64,000 nt of DNA from an uncultured Ruminococcus sp. (GCA_947629455.1 CANRDT010000007.1:1-64000), one strand, 5' to 3'. Shown: positions 1-9,174, counted from the stretch's first letter. The notes: generated by a model not told the origin, from the letters alone. Numbers and translations: made by a program.

Positions 1-63
1 TCCTTTTTTCGTTGGTAACTATTATTTTACCATAGCAATTCGAGTTTGGGAAGTGGGGGCGGG

Positions 64-216
64 TTGGACGGTTACTTCTATTTCACAGTAGAAATAGCCA
101 ATGTAAGATTTGGAGATATACGCAGAGAAACCGTAATGGCCGCATCTGAATATGAGGCTGTCGATGAAGTTAGGGTATGCTGTAATGAAAGAATAATCGC
201 AGTATGGAGGCTTTGA
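64..216 (+). CDS. Small ORF coupled to the downstream toxin gene
   Basis: A reading frame is open from position 19 to the TGA at 214-216 and ends in a protein-like stretch (YFTVEIANVRFGDIRRE then ASEYEAVDEVRVC). The only usable starts are TTG codons at 46 or 64. Its stop overlaps the ATG at 216 of the next gene, the arrangement expected of a translationally coupled partner. The family is not recognised. It could be a small element-encoded protein or the tail of a gene truncated or frameshifted upstream; it is not clearly an antitoxin. Confidence 0.35.
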   Translation: MDGYFYFTVEIANVRFGDIRRETVMAASEYEAVDEVRVCCNERIIAVWRL

Positions 217-218
217 TG

Positions 219-605
219 ATGAAGATAAGACGAGGAGATGTCTACTACGCTAACATCGAGGACGTGGGACAGGCAATCGGCTCGGAACAGTCAGGGTGCA
301 GACCTGCGGTCGTTATCCAAAACGATATAGGCAACGAGTATTCGCCGACAACGATAGTTGCTTTTGTAACTGCGGAAAAGAAAAATCATCTGCCTACACA
401 CGTTTCCTTGCATACCAATAAGCTGTTCTATCCTTCAATAGCTCTGCTTGAACAGATAAGAACGGTATCGAAAAAGAGGCTTACGAAATATATCGGCACG
501 CTGAGTAAGACCGAAATGAGAAAAATAGATAAGGCTTTGAAAATCAGTCTTTCTCTAAACGGTTCACTAAATAGACCTGCAAATAAAAGTCAACCCCTAA
601 CTTGA
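219..605 (+). CDS. PemK/MazF-type endoribonuclease toxin
   Basis: The 128-residue product begins MKIRRGDVYYANIE and continues with GSEQSGCRPAVVIQND, IVAFVTA and LLEQIRTVSKKRL, the conserved blocks of the PemK/MazF fold that cleaves mRNA. TGGAGG at 205-210 favours ATG 219 (8-nt spacing) or ATG 216 over the in-frame ATG at 204. Family members are usually neutralised by a small upstream antitoxin; here the only upstream candidate is an unrecognised short ORF. The last 15 residues run past the usual family end and may have been acquired when the IS110 element inserted just downstream. Confidence 0.85.
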   Translation: MKIRRGDVYYANIEDVGQAIGSEQSGCRPAVVIQNDIGNEYSPTTIVAFVTAEKKNHLPTHVSLHTNKLFYPSIALLEQIRTVSKKRLTKYIGTLSKTEMRKIDKALKISLSLNGSLNRPANKSQPLT

Positions 606-644
606 AAAAATTTGAAAAAATTTCAAGGCACAAAATGGTACGAC

Positions 645-666
645 AAAAAGACTGCCGAAGCAGCCT
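645..666 (-). terminator. Possible terminator of the IS110 gene
   Basis: On the minus strand GGCTGC-TTC-GGCAG forms a short stem followed by CTTTTTG. It lies 26 nt past the transposase stop. The stem is short and the call is tentative. Confidence 0.4.
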
Positions 667-691
667 GAAAAAATATTCGTTTAAATTGCAT

Positions 692-1906
692 TTAGGATGT
701 GGATTCTGTAGCGGTTAAGGCTTCTTTTACTTTGGCATAGTAAATACGAAGGAACTTGTTTGCAGCTGCGTTCATGTATGAATAGTAATGCTTTCCTTCG
801 GATTGTTTCTTGATCAGAAAATCGTACACAGGGTTATCGACTGGCTTGTTTTGTAGCAGTATCTGCATAATGATGAAAAGTGTTCTTCGCAGAGCACCTG
901 CACCTTTCTTGGTCATCGAATTTGATATTGATACTTTCTGACCGGAATCATTGTTCTCGCTGTCATAACCAAAATAAGCAGTGATTGCCTTTCTGCTATG
1001 AAAACGTCTTGGATCTCCGATCTCAGCAATCAGCTGAGGACCTACAGCTTTACCAACACCGTACATGGACATAACAGTATCGTATTCGGGCAGCTGAGCT
1101 GCTACACGGTTCATTTCAAGCAGGATAGCATGGCAGTTTTCAACGGCTGAATTGAGCATCTGAGCAGCTTGTATAACAGCAAACACCGTTGATTCTGCTA
1201 AAGAAACGCTGCTGATACAATCCTTTGCGTAATCATATATTTTCTCGCACGATGCATCGGTGAAGTAATAAGAATTACTGTTACACCACTTCTTGTATTT
1301 TCTTGAAAACGTCTTGACAGTAAGCTTTGATATCATATCACAGTGAGGAAAGGCTAATACGAAGTCAACCCACTTTTCATGACCGTCCGATTCTCTGGAA
1401 GGTGATGTGAACAGCTTATTGATCCCAGGAAAGGTCAGATCAAGCAGTGATATCAGATTATTATTCATCATGGTCTTTAATTTAGAAGCCTGCTGGTACT
1501 GTCTGTTGAGCAGTTTTAATGACTTTCTTAAGTCCTCCTGAGGAACATATTCCTTCAGGTCAACCCAATAGCTTAACGCATAAGAGGCGATTTTTAAAGA
1601 GTCCTTCTTGTCGGTTTTAGGCTTTCTTAACGTGTTTCCACCAAAGTCACTGATAAGCACAGGATTGACTACGGAAACAAATATATTTCGTTCGTGGAGG
1701 TAACGAGCAATTGGCTCATAATAGTTTCCTGTTGCCTCCATAACAACCTTAGTCTCACCGGGAAGTTTCTTTATGAAGTCAGCTAATGCCTTCAAATCAC
1801 TTCTGGTGTGAGCAACATCAAAAGGTGAAGCCACAACTTCTCCGAATGGATGAAGTACAGCAACCGTACTTTTACCTTTGGAAACATCGATACCTACTGC
1901 GTTCAT
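692..1906 (-). CDS. IS110-family transposase (DEDD/bridge-RNA recombinase)
   Basis: 404 residues starting MNAVGIDVSKGKSTVAV. The N-terminal RuvC-like DEDD domain shows the first Asp in GIDVSK, a Glu in VVMEATGNYYEP and the paired Asps of TDKKDSLKIA; the C-terminal transposase_20 domain follows at MSMYGVGKAVGPQL and includes the Ser-rich stretch around FGYDSENNDSGQKVSIS that carries the family's nucleophilic serine. ATG 1906 was chosen over an in-frame start at 1945 because it has GGAG 11 nt upstream and gives the usual IS110 N-terminus. The frame looks intact, so the element may be active. It separates the toxin and helicase genes of the host element. Confidence 0.92.
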   Translation of the reverse strand: MNAVGIDVSKGKSTVAVLHPFGEVVASPFDVAHTRSDLKALADFIKKLPGETKVVMEATGNYYEPIARYLHERNIFVSVVNPVLISDFGGNTLRKPKTDKKDSLKIASYALSYWVDLKEYVPQEDLRKSLKLLNRQYQQASKLKTMMNNNLISLLDLTFPGINKLFTSPSRESDGHEKWVDFVLAFPHCDMISKLTVKTFSRKYKKWCNSNSYYFTDASCEKIYDYAKDCISSVSLAESTVFAVIQAAQMLNSAVENCHAILLEMNRVAAQLPEYDTVMSMYGVGKAVGPQLIAEIGDPRRFHSRKAITAYFGYDSENNDSGQKVSISNSMTKKGAGALRRTLFIIMQILLQNKPVDNPVYDFLIKKQSEGKHYYSYMNAAANKFLRIYYAKVKEALTATESTS

Positions 1907-2160
1907 AATAAATGCATCTCCTGAATTGAAATTGTAATCGGGCAAACCACACTTTACTCATTACATATTCAATCTGTTTGGTGACATGAACGCACGTGAT
2001 GTGGCTCAACCTGCATAAACCGAACGCTATAATGAAAGCATGGATGACAGTCTATTCTACAGGCGCTTCGTCCCAAGGGGTGATCCGTCAGTCCAATCAC
2101 TGCTTTCAGTATAGCTTAAGTAACAAGTACGTGTAAACCCTTACCGGCGTGCAAGGTTTT
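1907..2160 (-). ncRNA. IS110 left-end non-coding region, candidate bridge RNA
   Basis: About 250 nt upstream of the transposase have no coding potential and lie between its start and the next gene's ribosome binding site. In IS110-group elements the end upstream of the transposase encodes the bridge RNA that specifies target and donor DNA. The region contains short inverted segments (for example GGGGTGATCC near 2080 and CCTTACCGGCGTGCAAGG near 2140). Strand and limits are inferred; no covariance model was run. Confidence 0.35.
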
Positions 2161-2194
2161 ACCCGTCAATTATATTGTAACAGGAGTGATAAGT

Positions 2195-4123
2195 TTGAAG
2201 AATAACACATTGTCCGAACGTACAAAAGCGTTCTTTGATAAAATCACACAGCAGGGTCTTGAACGGCGTGACGGACAGGTTGAAATGGCTCTGGAAATAT
2301 GCGACGCCATAGAAGGCAGAAAGCCGATCGTCACAGAAGCAGAGGTGGGTATAGGAAAGTCGTATGCTTATCTCGTGCCTGCGGTAATGCAGTATGAAAA
2401 GGAGCATAAGCAAATAGTCATAGCCACATCAACGATAGCCTTGCAGGAGCAGCTTGCCATAGATGCGCAGATCGTTATGGAGATTACCGGAATTAACGCT
2501 CCTGTGATAATAGCAAAGGGTATGAAAAATTACGTCTGTGAAAAAAGATTGCAGACGACAATGTACATAGCCGATAATAAAGAAAAAGCTGTGCTGAAAA
2601 AAGTATCTCGGTATGTAAGCAAAGGCATTCAGCAGCGTTCGGATATGGATATTAATATACCCGACGAAATTTGGAACAGGATATGCATTGCACGATACGG
2701 AGATAAATGCAGAAACTGCCGATGTAATTGCAACTGCGAGTATAAAAGACTAAGGGAGAAGCTGTCACATACAAACGCAATTGTTATCTGTAATCAGAAC
2801 TTGCTTGTCGCTCATCTGATGAGCGGCACAGGCATTTTTAATGACAACTGCTGCCTTACGATAGTTGACGAAGCTCACGACCTTGAGCCAAAGTTTAGAG
2901 AAGCGTTTACAGAAAGCTATAGCAAAAGCGAACTGCTTTGGAAGATAAACGCTGCGGTAGAGTGCGCGCTTCCTAACAGAAAGAGGGATGCAAGGAAAGC
3001 AGCCGATACTTCAATTACGCTGACAGAACAGCTTTTCGAGCTGTTAAAGCATCAGGTAAGAGAACAGCGCGCACGCAGAGATGGCGACAACAAGGCGTAC
3101 TATCTTAAATGCACAAAGGATATAAGGGCGTTGCTTTTGGGAATTATCAGGCGGCTTGAACAGCTTGAAAGAATTACGCATTATTCTCTTGAAAGAGAAA
3201 AAAGGTTTCTGACCGCCGTGCTTAAAGAATCAAGGCAAAATATCCTTTGGCTTGAATGTGACAGGTATCTGAAAATATGCATTTGCAAAAAGGATATACG
3301 GTTTTATATATCGCAAATGCTGTTCCACTTCTGCCAAACGACCGTGATGACATCGGCGACTATGACGGACAAATCAGAGGGAACGCTCAGAGAAAGATAT
3401 GGATATTTTCTAATTTCCCTCGGTTTCCCTATTATCGGAAAGCTTTCAGAGCCAAAGAGATCTCCGTTTGATTATGACAGCAATACAATGCTTTACATCT
3501 CGGACAAGCTGCCGTATCCGAATTTGAGAAACAAAGCGGAATACCGTGAAAAAGCGATTGCCGAGATACTTCAACTTTTAAGTATAACCCACGGCAAAAC
3601 GCTGATACTTTTCACCTCAAAAGAGGATATGGAGTATGTATACAAAAAGCTTGTAAATCTGCATTTGCCGTACAGGATAATAATTCAGGGCGAGAACTCC
3701 TCGCAGGCGCATAAAATACGGAGGTTTAAGGATGAAATCAATTCTGTTCTGCTGGGTACGGGAACATACTGGGAGGGCATAAACGTAGAGGGGAAATCCC
3801 TTTCGCAGGTGATAATATTCAAACTGCCGTTTCCCGTTCCAAACCCTATACTTGACTACAAGATGTCGCTTGCAAGAAACAGGAAAAGAGATGTTGCCCT
3901 GCCCGAGATGATAATAAAGCTAAGACAGGGAGCAGGTCGGCTGATACGCTCGGCTACCGACAAAGGCATTGTGTCTATACTCGACCCAAGAGCAAGTATT
4001 CGTGAGGACAAGCCTTACAGAAACAGGATACTTGCCGCTTTGAGCGAAAAGAATGTGACCGAGAGCATTGATGATTTGAGAATATTTTGGAAGAGGATAA
4101 GCGAAAATAGAAAGGCGGAATAG
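2195..4123 (+). CDS. DinG/XPD-like superfamily 2 helicase
   Basis: 642 residues. Walker A is seen in EAEVGIGKSYAYLVPA, the Walker B box in VDEAHDLEP, and C-terminal helicase motifs in GTGTYWEGINVEGKSL and QGAGRLIRSATDKG. A cysteine cluster (YGDKCRNCRCNCNCEY) between motifs I and II sits where XPD/DinG helicases bind an iron-sulphur cluster. TTG 2195 is preferred because AGGAG at 2182-2186 is 8 nt upstream; the in-frame GTG at 2186 overlaps that site. It unwinds DNA with ATP and is common cargo of clostridial integrative elements; the exact role here is unknown. Confidence 0.85.
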   Translation: MKNNTLSERTKAFFDKITQQGLERRDGQVEMALEICDAIEGRKPIVTEAEVGIGKSYAYLVPAVMQYEKEHKQIVIATSTIALQEQLAIDAQIVMEITGINAPVIIAKGMKNYVCEKRLQTTMYIADNKEKAVLKKVSRYVSKGIQQRSDMDINIPDEIWNRICIARYGDKCRNCRCNCNCEYKRLREKLSHTNAIVICNQNLLVAHLMSGTGIFNDNCCLTIVDEAHDLEPKFREAFTESYSKSELLWKINAAVECALPNRKRDARKAADTSITLTEQLFELLKHQVREQRARRDGDNKAYYLKCTKDIRALLLGIIRRLEQLERITHYSLEREKRFLTAVLKESRQNILWLECDRYLKICICKKDIRFYISQMLFHFCQTTVMTSATMTDKSEGTLRERYGYFLISLGFPIIGKLSEPKRSPFDYDSNTMLYISDKLPYPNLRNKAEYREKAIAEILQLLSITHGKTLILFTSKEDMEYVYKKLVNLHLPYRIIIQGENSSQAHKIRRFKDEINSVLLGTGTYWEGINVEGKSLSQVIIFKLPFPVPNPILDYKMSLARNRKRDVALPEMIIKLRQGAGRLIRSATDKGIVSILDPRASIREDKPYRNRILAALSEKNVTESIDDLRIFWKRISENRKAE

Positions 4124-4126
4124 GAT

Positions 4127-4300
4127 ATGAAAAAATACGGTCAGGCAGAATATATGCAGGCTGTGATGTCGGCGATAGTAAAAAAGCTAAGAGCCTGCGG
4201 AGCAATATCCGAAGAACAGGAACGCAGGATAAACGAGCTTAACAGGCAGACGGTCAGTGCAAATTATCCGTCTGCGGCAGATTTGGAGGTTTCGGCATGA
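4127..4300 (+). CDS. Small conserved element protein (57 aa)
   Basis: Starts 4 nt after the helicase stop and reads MKKYGQAEYMQAVMSAIVKK then a helical segment with GAISEEQERRINELN. Small proteins with a K-L-x-x-G-x-I-x-x-E pattern recur beside serine recombinases of clostridial elements, but I cannot assign a function. Its TGA overlaps the ATG of the next gene (ATGA at 4297-4300), indicating translational coupling within one operon. Confidence 0.6.
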   Translation: MKKYGQAEYMQAVMSAIVKKLRACGAISEEQERRINELNRQTVSANYPSAADLEVSA

Positions 4301-4404
4301 TACAGTTTATTGCTGGATTACTTACGGGCGGAGTTTTAGGCATATTTACAATGTGCCTTTTTGTGGCGGCAGGAGATGCGGACAAAAGGGACGGCATGAA
4401 ATGA
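4297..4404 (+). CDS. DUF3789-like single-pass membrane micro-protein
   Basis: 35 residues beginning MIQFIAGLLTGGVLGIFTMC followed by LFVAAGDADKRD: one glycine-rich transmembrane segment and a short polar tail. This matches what I know of the DUF3789 family, tiny membrane proteins almost confined to mobile elements of Clostridia. It overlaps the preceding gene by 4 nt. Function unknown. Confidence 0.7.
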   Translation: MIQFIAGLLTGGVLGIFTMCLFVAAGDADKRDGMK

Positions 4405-4409
4405 GGGTA

Positions 4410-4454
4410 GTATCACCAAATCGAGCGGAGATATTCTGTTTAGTTTGGTGATAC
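4410..4454. promoter_or_regulatory. 11-bp inverted repeat upstream of the recombinase operon
   Basis: GTATCACCAAA at 4410-4420 is exactly inverted by TTTGGTGATAC at 4444-4454 with a 23-nt loop. It lies between the helicase group and the first recombinase. There is no U-tract, so an operator or RNA switch is more likely than a terminator. Confidence 0.4.
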
Positions 4455-4505
4455 CAATTTGAAAGAGATTATGGTATTCTTGTACTCTGAGAGGGGCGTG
4501 ATAAA

Positions 4506-6059
4506 ATGCCGAAGGTGACTAAGATAGAGCCAACGATAGATAACTCGCCGCTGAATAAGATGCGCTGTGCTGCATACTGCAGAGTGTCCTCCGGCAGCGA
4601 GGATCAGCTTCACTCGTATGCGGCGCAGGTGAAATACTACACGGAAATGCTGGGCGGTTCTAAGGATAAAATACTTGCAGATATCTACGCAGACGAGGGC
4701 ATAACAGGCACCTGTCAGGACAAGCGAACAGAATTTGTGCGAATGATGAAGGACTGCCGCAAAGGAAAGATCGACCGAATATACACAAAGTCGATCAGCA
4801 GATTTTCACGAAATACGAAGGATTGTCTGAAAAGTATAAGAGAGCTGAAAGAGCTTGGAATATCCGTGCTGTTTGAAAAAGAAAATATAGACACGGCAAA
4901 CATTCCAGACGAGATGATGATAACCATAATGGGCGGTCTTGCACAAGAGGAATCGACCTCGATCTCGCAGAATATGAGGTGGAGCATTCAAAAGAGAATG
5001 GAAAACGGTACAATGAAATTATGTACGCCGCTTTTCGGATATAAGCTGGTTGAAGGCAGATTGATAGTTGATCACGATGAGGCAGCGATTGTGAAACGGA
5101 TCTTCAATTGGTATCTTAACGGTTACGGCAGCCATAAGATCGCAGATATGTTAAATGATGCAGGAATTAAGCATAAAGGCATATCAGGCAACTGGACAGG
5201 ATATTCCATCAGGATAATACTCAAAAACGAAAAATATATCGGAGATCAAATTCATCAAAAGAAATACACCACAACTGCTCTCCCTCACAAGAACCTGCCT
5301 AACAGAGGTGAAATGCCAAAGTATTATTATTCAAAAAGTCATGAACCTATCATTACTGATGACAATTATTACAAGGCTCAGGAGATTATGAAAATGCGGC
5401 ATGAAAAGACTTGCAGTCAAAAGGAGAATACAAAAAGTATCCTTTCGGGAAAGATTGAATGCGGACATTGCAAAAAGAAATACAGATACAGAAAGACGGG
5501 AGATAATTGTTGTTGGGTATGCAGAAATCATAACCTTAAAGCAGAGCTTTGCGCATCAAAACCGATACTCGAAAATGATATAAGGCAAGCCTTTGTAAGG
5601 TTATGCAACAAGCTGATTCTAAACTACAAGGAAATATTGCTCTCTATGCAAAGATTACTAAGGGAGCTGAATTCAAAGCGTTTCAGCAGTAATACAAGGG
5701 TGTATGAGATTCGCAAGCAGATCGCAGAATTAAAGGACCAAAAGCACGTTATTTCAAGGCTGCGCACAAAGGGTTTTATTGACGAGCAAAAATTTGGCAA
5801 ACAAAACGTGACACTTGACAACAAGCTGAGTAGGCTGAATATGGAGCTTAATAAAATATCCAAAGCCGACAGCGATGACGAGGCTCTCGAACAGTTGGAT
5901 ATGCTAATAGAAGCGTTTGAAAGTCGAAACGAGATATTTGCAGAGTTTGACGAAAATATGTTCAATCAAATAGTTGAGAAGATCATTGTTAAGGACAATA
6001 TCCTTGAATTTGAACTGATATCTGGATTGAAATTAAGGGAGAAAATTTATTCTAATTAA
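4506..6059 (+). CDS. Large serine recombinase 1 (catalytic)
   Basis: 517 residues. The resolvase domain starts at MRCAAYCRVSSGSEDQ with catalytic Ser28 in YCRVS, and continues with IYADEGITGT and ISRFSRNTKDCL, the usual active-site arginine region. A recombinase domain follows (about 160-280), then a zinc ribbon with paired cysteines (CGHCKKKYRY and CCWVCRNHN) and a C-terminal coiled coil. It catalyses site-specific integration or excision through a 5'-phosphoserine intermediate. Start ATG 4506 follows GAGGGGCG. First of three recombinase genes on one strand. Confidence 0.93.
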   Translation: MPKVTKIEPTIDNSPLNKMRCAAYCRVSSGSEDQLHSYAAQVKYYTEMLGGSKDKILADIYADEGITGTCQDKRTEFVRMMKDCRKGKIDRIYTKSISRFSRNTKDCLKSIRELKELGISVLFEKENIDTANIPDEMMITIMGGLAQEESTSISQNMRWSIQKRMENGTMKLCTPLFGYKLVEGRLIVDHDEAAIVKRIFNWYLNGYGSHKIADMLNDAGIKHKGISGNWTGYSIRIILKNEKYIGDQIHQKKYTTTALPHKNLPNRGEMPKYYYSKSHEPIITDDNYYKAQEIMKMRHEKTCSQKENTKSILSGKIECGHCKKKYRYRKTGDNCCWVCRNHNLKAELCASKPILENDIRQAFVRLCNKLILNYKEILLSMQRLLRELNSKRFSSNTRVYEIRKQIAELKDQKHVISRLRTKGFIDEQKFGKQNVTLDNKLSRLNMELNKISKADSDDEALEQLDMLIEAFESRNEIFAEFDENMFNQIVEKIIVKDNILEFELISGLKLREKIYSN

Positions 6060-6079
6060 AAGTATAGGCGGTGAATTTA

Positions 6080-6943
6080 ATGAGTAAGAACAGAAGAATC
6101 CCCTTCGGCTACTGTATGAAAAACGGTGAGATGATCGTTGAAAATAAAGAAGCCGAAACCGTAAGAAAAATATTTGACAGCTATATTTCGGGTAAAAGTC
6201 TGCTTGCGATAGCAAGGGAGCTGCAAATCGTAGATGTTCCCTACAATCCCGATGAGGAAAATATGTGGAACAAGAATATGGTCAAGCGTATTCTTGAAAA
6301 TGAGAAGTATCTCGAAAATGAAAGCTATCCTGCTATCGTTACATCTGAGATGTTTCAAAAGGCTAACAAACGCAAGACTGAAAAAACAGAAAATGTAAGC
6401 GGTATTCCAAAAGACTTGAAAATCATTCGCAGCCTTACATACTGCGCAAGGTGCGAAAAAAGGCTTGAGCGCATAGGAGGAAATACACGCTCCGGACGTT
6501 GGGACTGCAAAAACGAAAGCTGTTCAAGGCTCGATTATCGCTTGACAGATAAGATACTTATTGAAGCAATAACGGATATTATCAACCAAGCGATAGAGGA
6601 TCCGTACATTTTAGAAAACAAAGAGGAGATAAGCGTCTACTCGCCCAATAATGCGGTCGCCTGCAAAAAGCGTGAGATAGAACACATGATTGATTCAAAT
6701 GCGGATATGGAAAGAATAAAGGCTGAAATATTTGCTCTTGCCCAGCTTAAATATGACTGCTGCACCTACAATGACGGAGCAGAGAAAACCTCCGATTTGA
6801 TGGCTATCCTTTTAGGCAGACCAAAACTAAACGACTTAGATGTTGACTTGCTTAAATCTTGCGTCCGCAGGATATGGGTAAGTCATTTTAATATAGAAAT
6901 TGAATTTATGAACGGCATAAAATTACGAAAAGAGGTGCAGTAA
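6080..6943 (+). CDS. Recombinase-domain protein lacking the catalytic resolvase domain
   Basis: 287 residues beginning MSKNRRIPFGYCMKNGEMIV, which corresponds to the start of the recombinase domain of large serine recombinases. The whole N-terminal catalytic domain (about 150 residues) is absent. Downstream a zinc ribbon remains (CARCEKRLER and CKNESC) with a helical C-terminus. ATG 6080 has GGCGGTG 6 nt upstream. The frame is intact and tightly packed: its TAA overlaps the next ATG by one base. It may act as a DNA-binding or directionality partner of its neighbours; that is inference. Confidence 0.85.
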   Translation: MSKNRRIPFGYCMKNGEMIVENKEAETVRKIFDSYISGKSLLAIARELQIVDVPYNPDEENMWNKNMVKRILENEKYLENESYPAIVTSEMFQKANKRKTEKTENVSGIPKDLKIIRSLTYCARCEKRLERIGGNTRSGRWDCKNESCSRLDYRLTDKILIEAITDIINQAIEDPYILENKEEISVYSPNNAVACKKREIEHMIDSNADMERIKAEIFALAQLKYDCCTYNDGAEKTSDLMAILLGRPKLNDLDVDLLKSCVRRIWVSHFNIEIEFMNGIKLRKEVQ

Positions 6944-8565
6944 TGGATCAACTTACCCCAAGAGTAACGGTAATTCCGCCAAAGAAAATAACCGCTGACA
7001 ATCGTGATAAGTATCATCAATTAAGAGTTGCGGCATATGCGCGTGTCAGTACCGAACAAGAGGAACAGCAAAACAGCTATCAGGTGCAGATAGATTACTA
7101 TACCGATCTCATCAACAAAAAGAAAGAGTGGACCTTGGCAGGAATATTTGCTGACGAAGGCATATCCGGCACTCAGACCAAAAAGAGAACCGAGTTCAAC
7201 CGCATGATAAGAATGTGCAAGAATAAAAAGATAGACCTTATCATCTGCAAATCAATCAGCAGATTTGCAAGGAATACGGTCGATTGCTTGGAGTATGTAA
7301 GGCAGCTGAAAAATCTTGGCATAGGCGTTATATTTGAGAAAGAAAACATAAACACCCTTACAATGACAAGCGAGTTTATTATCTCCCTGTACGGCAGCTT
7401 CGCTCAGGCGGAAAGCGAATCCATAAGCAAAAACGTTTCTTGGGGAGTGGAGAAAAGCTTCCGCGAGGGCAAGGTTAGGTACAATTACAAATATCTTCTC
7501 GGATACAAAAAAGGCATTGACGGCAAGCCTGAGATAATCCCCGAAGAAGCAGAAACCATAAAGGAAATCTTCTCTATGTTTCTTGACGGAGCAAGCTTAG
7601 AGAGCATTTCAAAAAATCTTGAAAGCAGAGGAAGGCTAACCAAGCAAGGCGGCACAAGCTGGAGCAAGGCGTCTATTCTGAACATTCTTCAAAACGAGAA
7701 ATATGCAGGAGATGCCTTACTTCAAAAGACATACACAACAGACTGCATATCCCACAGGACGGTCAGGAACAATGGCGAAAGAGCGAAATACTTAGTTACC
7801 GATGCCCACGATGCAATAATCGACAGGGATACGTTCAACCGTGTTCAGACAGAGCTTGCGAGAAGAAACTCAAAAAGAAAGAAAAGTGATAAGACCATTA
7901 CTGAGCAAGGAAAGTATTCAAGCAAATATGCCCTTACAGACATTATGATCTGCGGAGAATGCGGCACTCCATACCGCCGATGCACATGGAACGTTCACGG
8001 CAGGAAGCGTATCGTATGGCGGTGCATAAGCAGACTGGATCACGGTTCAAAATACTGTCACAATTCGCCAACCATACACGAGGATAAGTTACACAATACA
8101 ATTCTCAAAGCAATCAACGAATACTTCGACTGCAAAGAGGACATCAGAAAAATTCTTGAGCAGAATGTTGAGAGCGTATTAACCGACCTTGCGCAGAACG
8201 AGAGCCGACATATTGAGCAGCGGCTCAGAGAGATTGATAAAGCGAGAAGTGATTTTATATCGCTGATAGCTTCGGGTTCTGTTGATGAGGATTCAATGGA
8301 CAATGAATTTCAAAAGCTGTATGATGAGGAACAGCGGCTACAGGCAAAGCTTCAAAGTATAAAGGAGCGAGAAAAAATCTCTCAGACCGAAAAAGAAGTA
8401 CTTGATCAAGCGATAAATGAAATAGAAAACGCACCTTGCAAGCTGACAGAGTTTGATGAGATCGTAATTCGAAAATTGATAGAGTGTGTGAAGGTGAATA
8501 GCAAGACTGAAATTCAGATTGTATTCAAGGGTGGGTTTGAAGTGACGGCTGAGATTGAAGCATAA
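6943..8565 (+). CDS. Large serine recombinase 3 (catalytic)
   Basis: 540 residues with a complete resolvase domain: catalytic Ser36 in YARVSTEQEEQ, then FADEGISGTQTKKR and SISRFARNTVDCL. The recombinase domain (about 175-310) is followed by a zinc ribbon (CGECGTPYRRC) and a long charged coiled coil (about 405-490) that in this family mediates synapsis. Start and previous stop overlap (TAATG), so translation is coupled to the catalytic-less gene. With the two upstream genes it forms a serine-integrase triplet. Confidence 0.93.
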   Translation: MDQLTPRVTVIPPKKITADNRDKYHQLRVAAYARVSTEQEEQQNSYQVQIDYYTDLINKKKEWTLAGIFADEGISGTQTKKRTEFNRMIRMCKNKKIDLIICKSISRFARNTVDCLEYVRQLKNLGIGVIFEKENINTLTMTSEFIISLYGSFAQAESESISKNVSWGVEKSFREGKVRYNYKYLLGYKKGIDGKPEIIPEEAETIKEIFSMFLDGASLESISKNLESRGRLTKQGGTSWSKASILNILQNEKYAGDALLQKTYTTDCISHRTVRNNGERAKYLVTDAHDAIIDRDTFNRVQTELARRNSKRKKSDKTITEQGKYSSKYALTDIMICGECGTPYRRCTWNVHGRKRIVWRCISRLDHGSKYCHNSPTIHEDKLHNTILKAINEYFDCKEDIRKILEQNVESVLTDLAQNESRHIEQRLREIDKARSDFISLIASGSVDEDSMDNEFQKLYDEEQRLQAKLQSIKEREKISQTEKEVLDQAINEIENAPCKLTEFDEIVIRKLIECVKVNSKTEIQIVFKGGFEVTAEIEA

Positions 8566-8590
8566 CAGAATAACACTATAAATTAAAAAG

Positions 8591-8612
8591 GCAGCCACTC
8601 GGCTGCTTTTTT
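8591..8612 (+). terminator. Rho-independent terminator of the recombinase operon
   Basis: GCAGCC-ACTC-GGCTGC followed by six T residues, 25 nt after the last recombinase stop. Confidence 0.85.
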
Positions 8613-8748
8613 GATAGAAATTATTATATCCGTTTGCTGATAGTTTCTTTGATTTAACAGCATAATAAATCAGTCGAGAAAGACTCCAAAGCATCGTAAA
8701 ATCGTAGTTTTATTGATGTCATCTATTTCGTTCAACATAGACAGATCT

Positions 8749-8799
8749 CAGGTCTTGAAAGCAGCGATATTTCGCGGTTTTTAAGACCTGTTATTTTTT
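8749..8799 (+). terminator. Second terminator-like hairpin
   Basis: CAGGTCTT at 8749-8756 pairs with AAGACCTG at 8783-8790 and is followed by TTATTTTTT. No gene is seen just upstream on the plus strand, so it may be a leftover of the locus into which the element inserted. The rest of 8620-9100 shows no gene. Confidence 0.5.
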
Positions 8800-9174
8800 G
8801 AAAACAGTATTTGTACACTGCTTGTGTACCAAGTGAATTTACTGGTTATGCCTCTTTCTCGCAGCTGTTTACGGCGTGATCTTTTTGCCGTGTATATCAT
8901 AGCCGCAGGATACTCGTATCAGATAACTGCTGCCGCGTTGATATATAATATCATTCGGTAAAAATGCTCCCCCTCAAACCGCTTTACATATTTTCCCACA
9001 ATTCGACGTTTATTAATTTTAATTTATTGTTATTTTGATTTTTACTTAATATTTGCAAAAATTTACGATTTTTTGTCGGTTTTGCTTGAAATTGAAAATG
9101 AAATGTGATAAATTAATTATAAAGCAAAAATTTTCAGCAAAATTTTATCGACATCGCAAAGGAGTGAGAGCAAA

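Larger units (their letters stand above)
1..8620. mobile_element. One end of an integrative (serine-recombinase) element
   Basis: The segment combines a MazF/PemK toxin, an IS110 copy, a DinG/XPD-like helicase, a DUF3789-type micro-gene and three adjacent large serine recombinase genes that finish at a terminator near 8612. Triplets of large serine integrases are known from integrative conjugative elements of Firmicutes and normally lie at one end of the element, so the right boundary should be just beyond the terminator and the left end lies outside the window. Direct attachment repeats could not be identified. Codon use is more A+T-rich than in the core genes after 12 kb. Confidence 0.7.
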
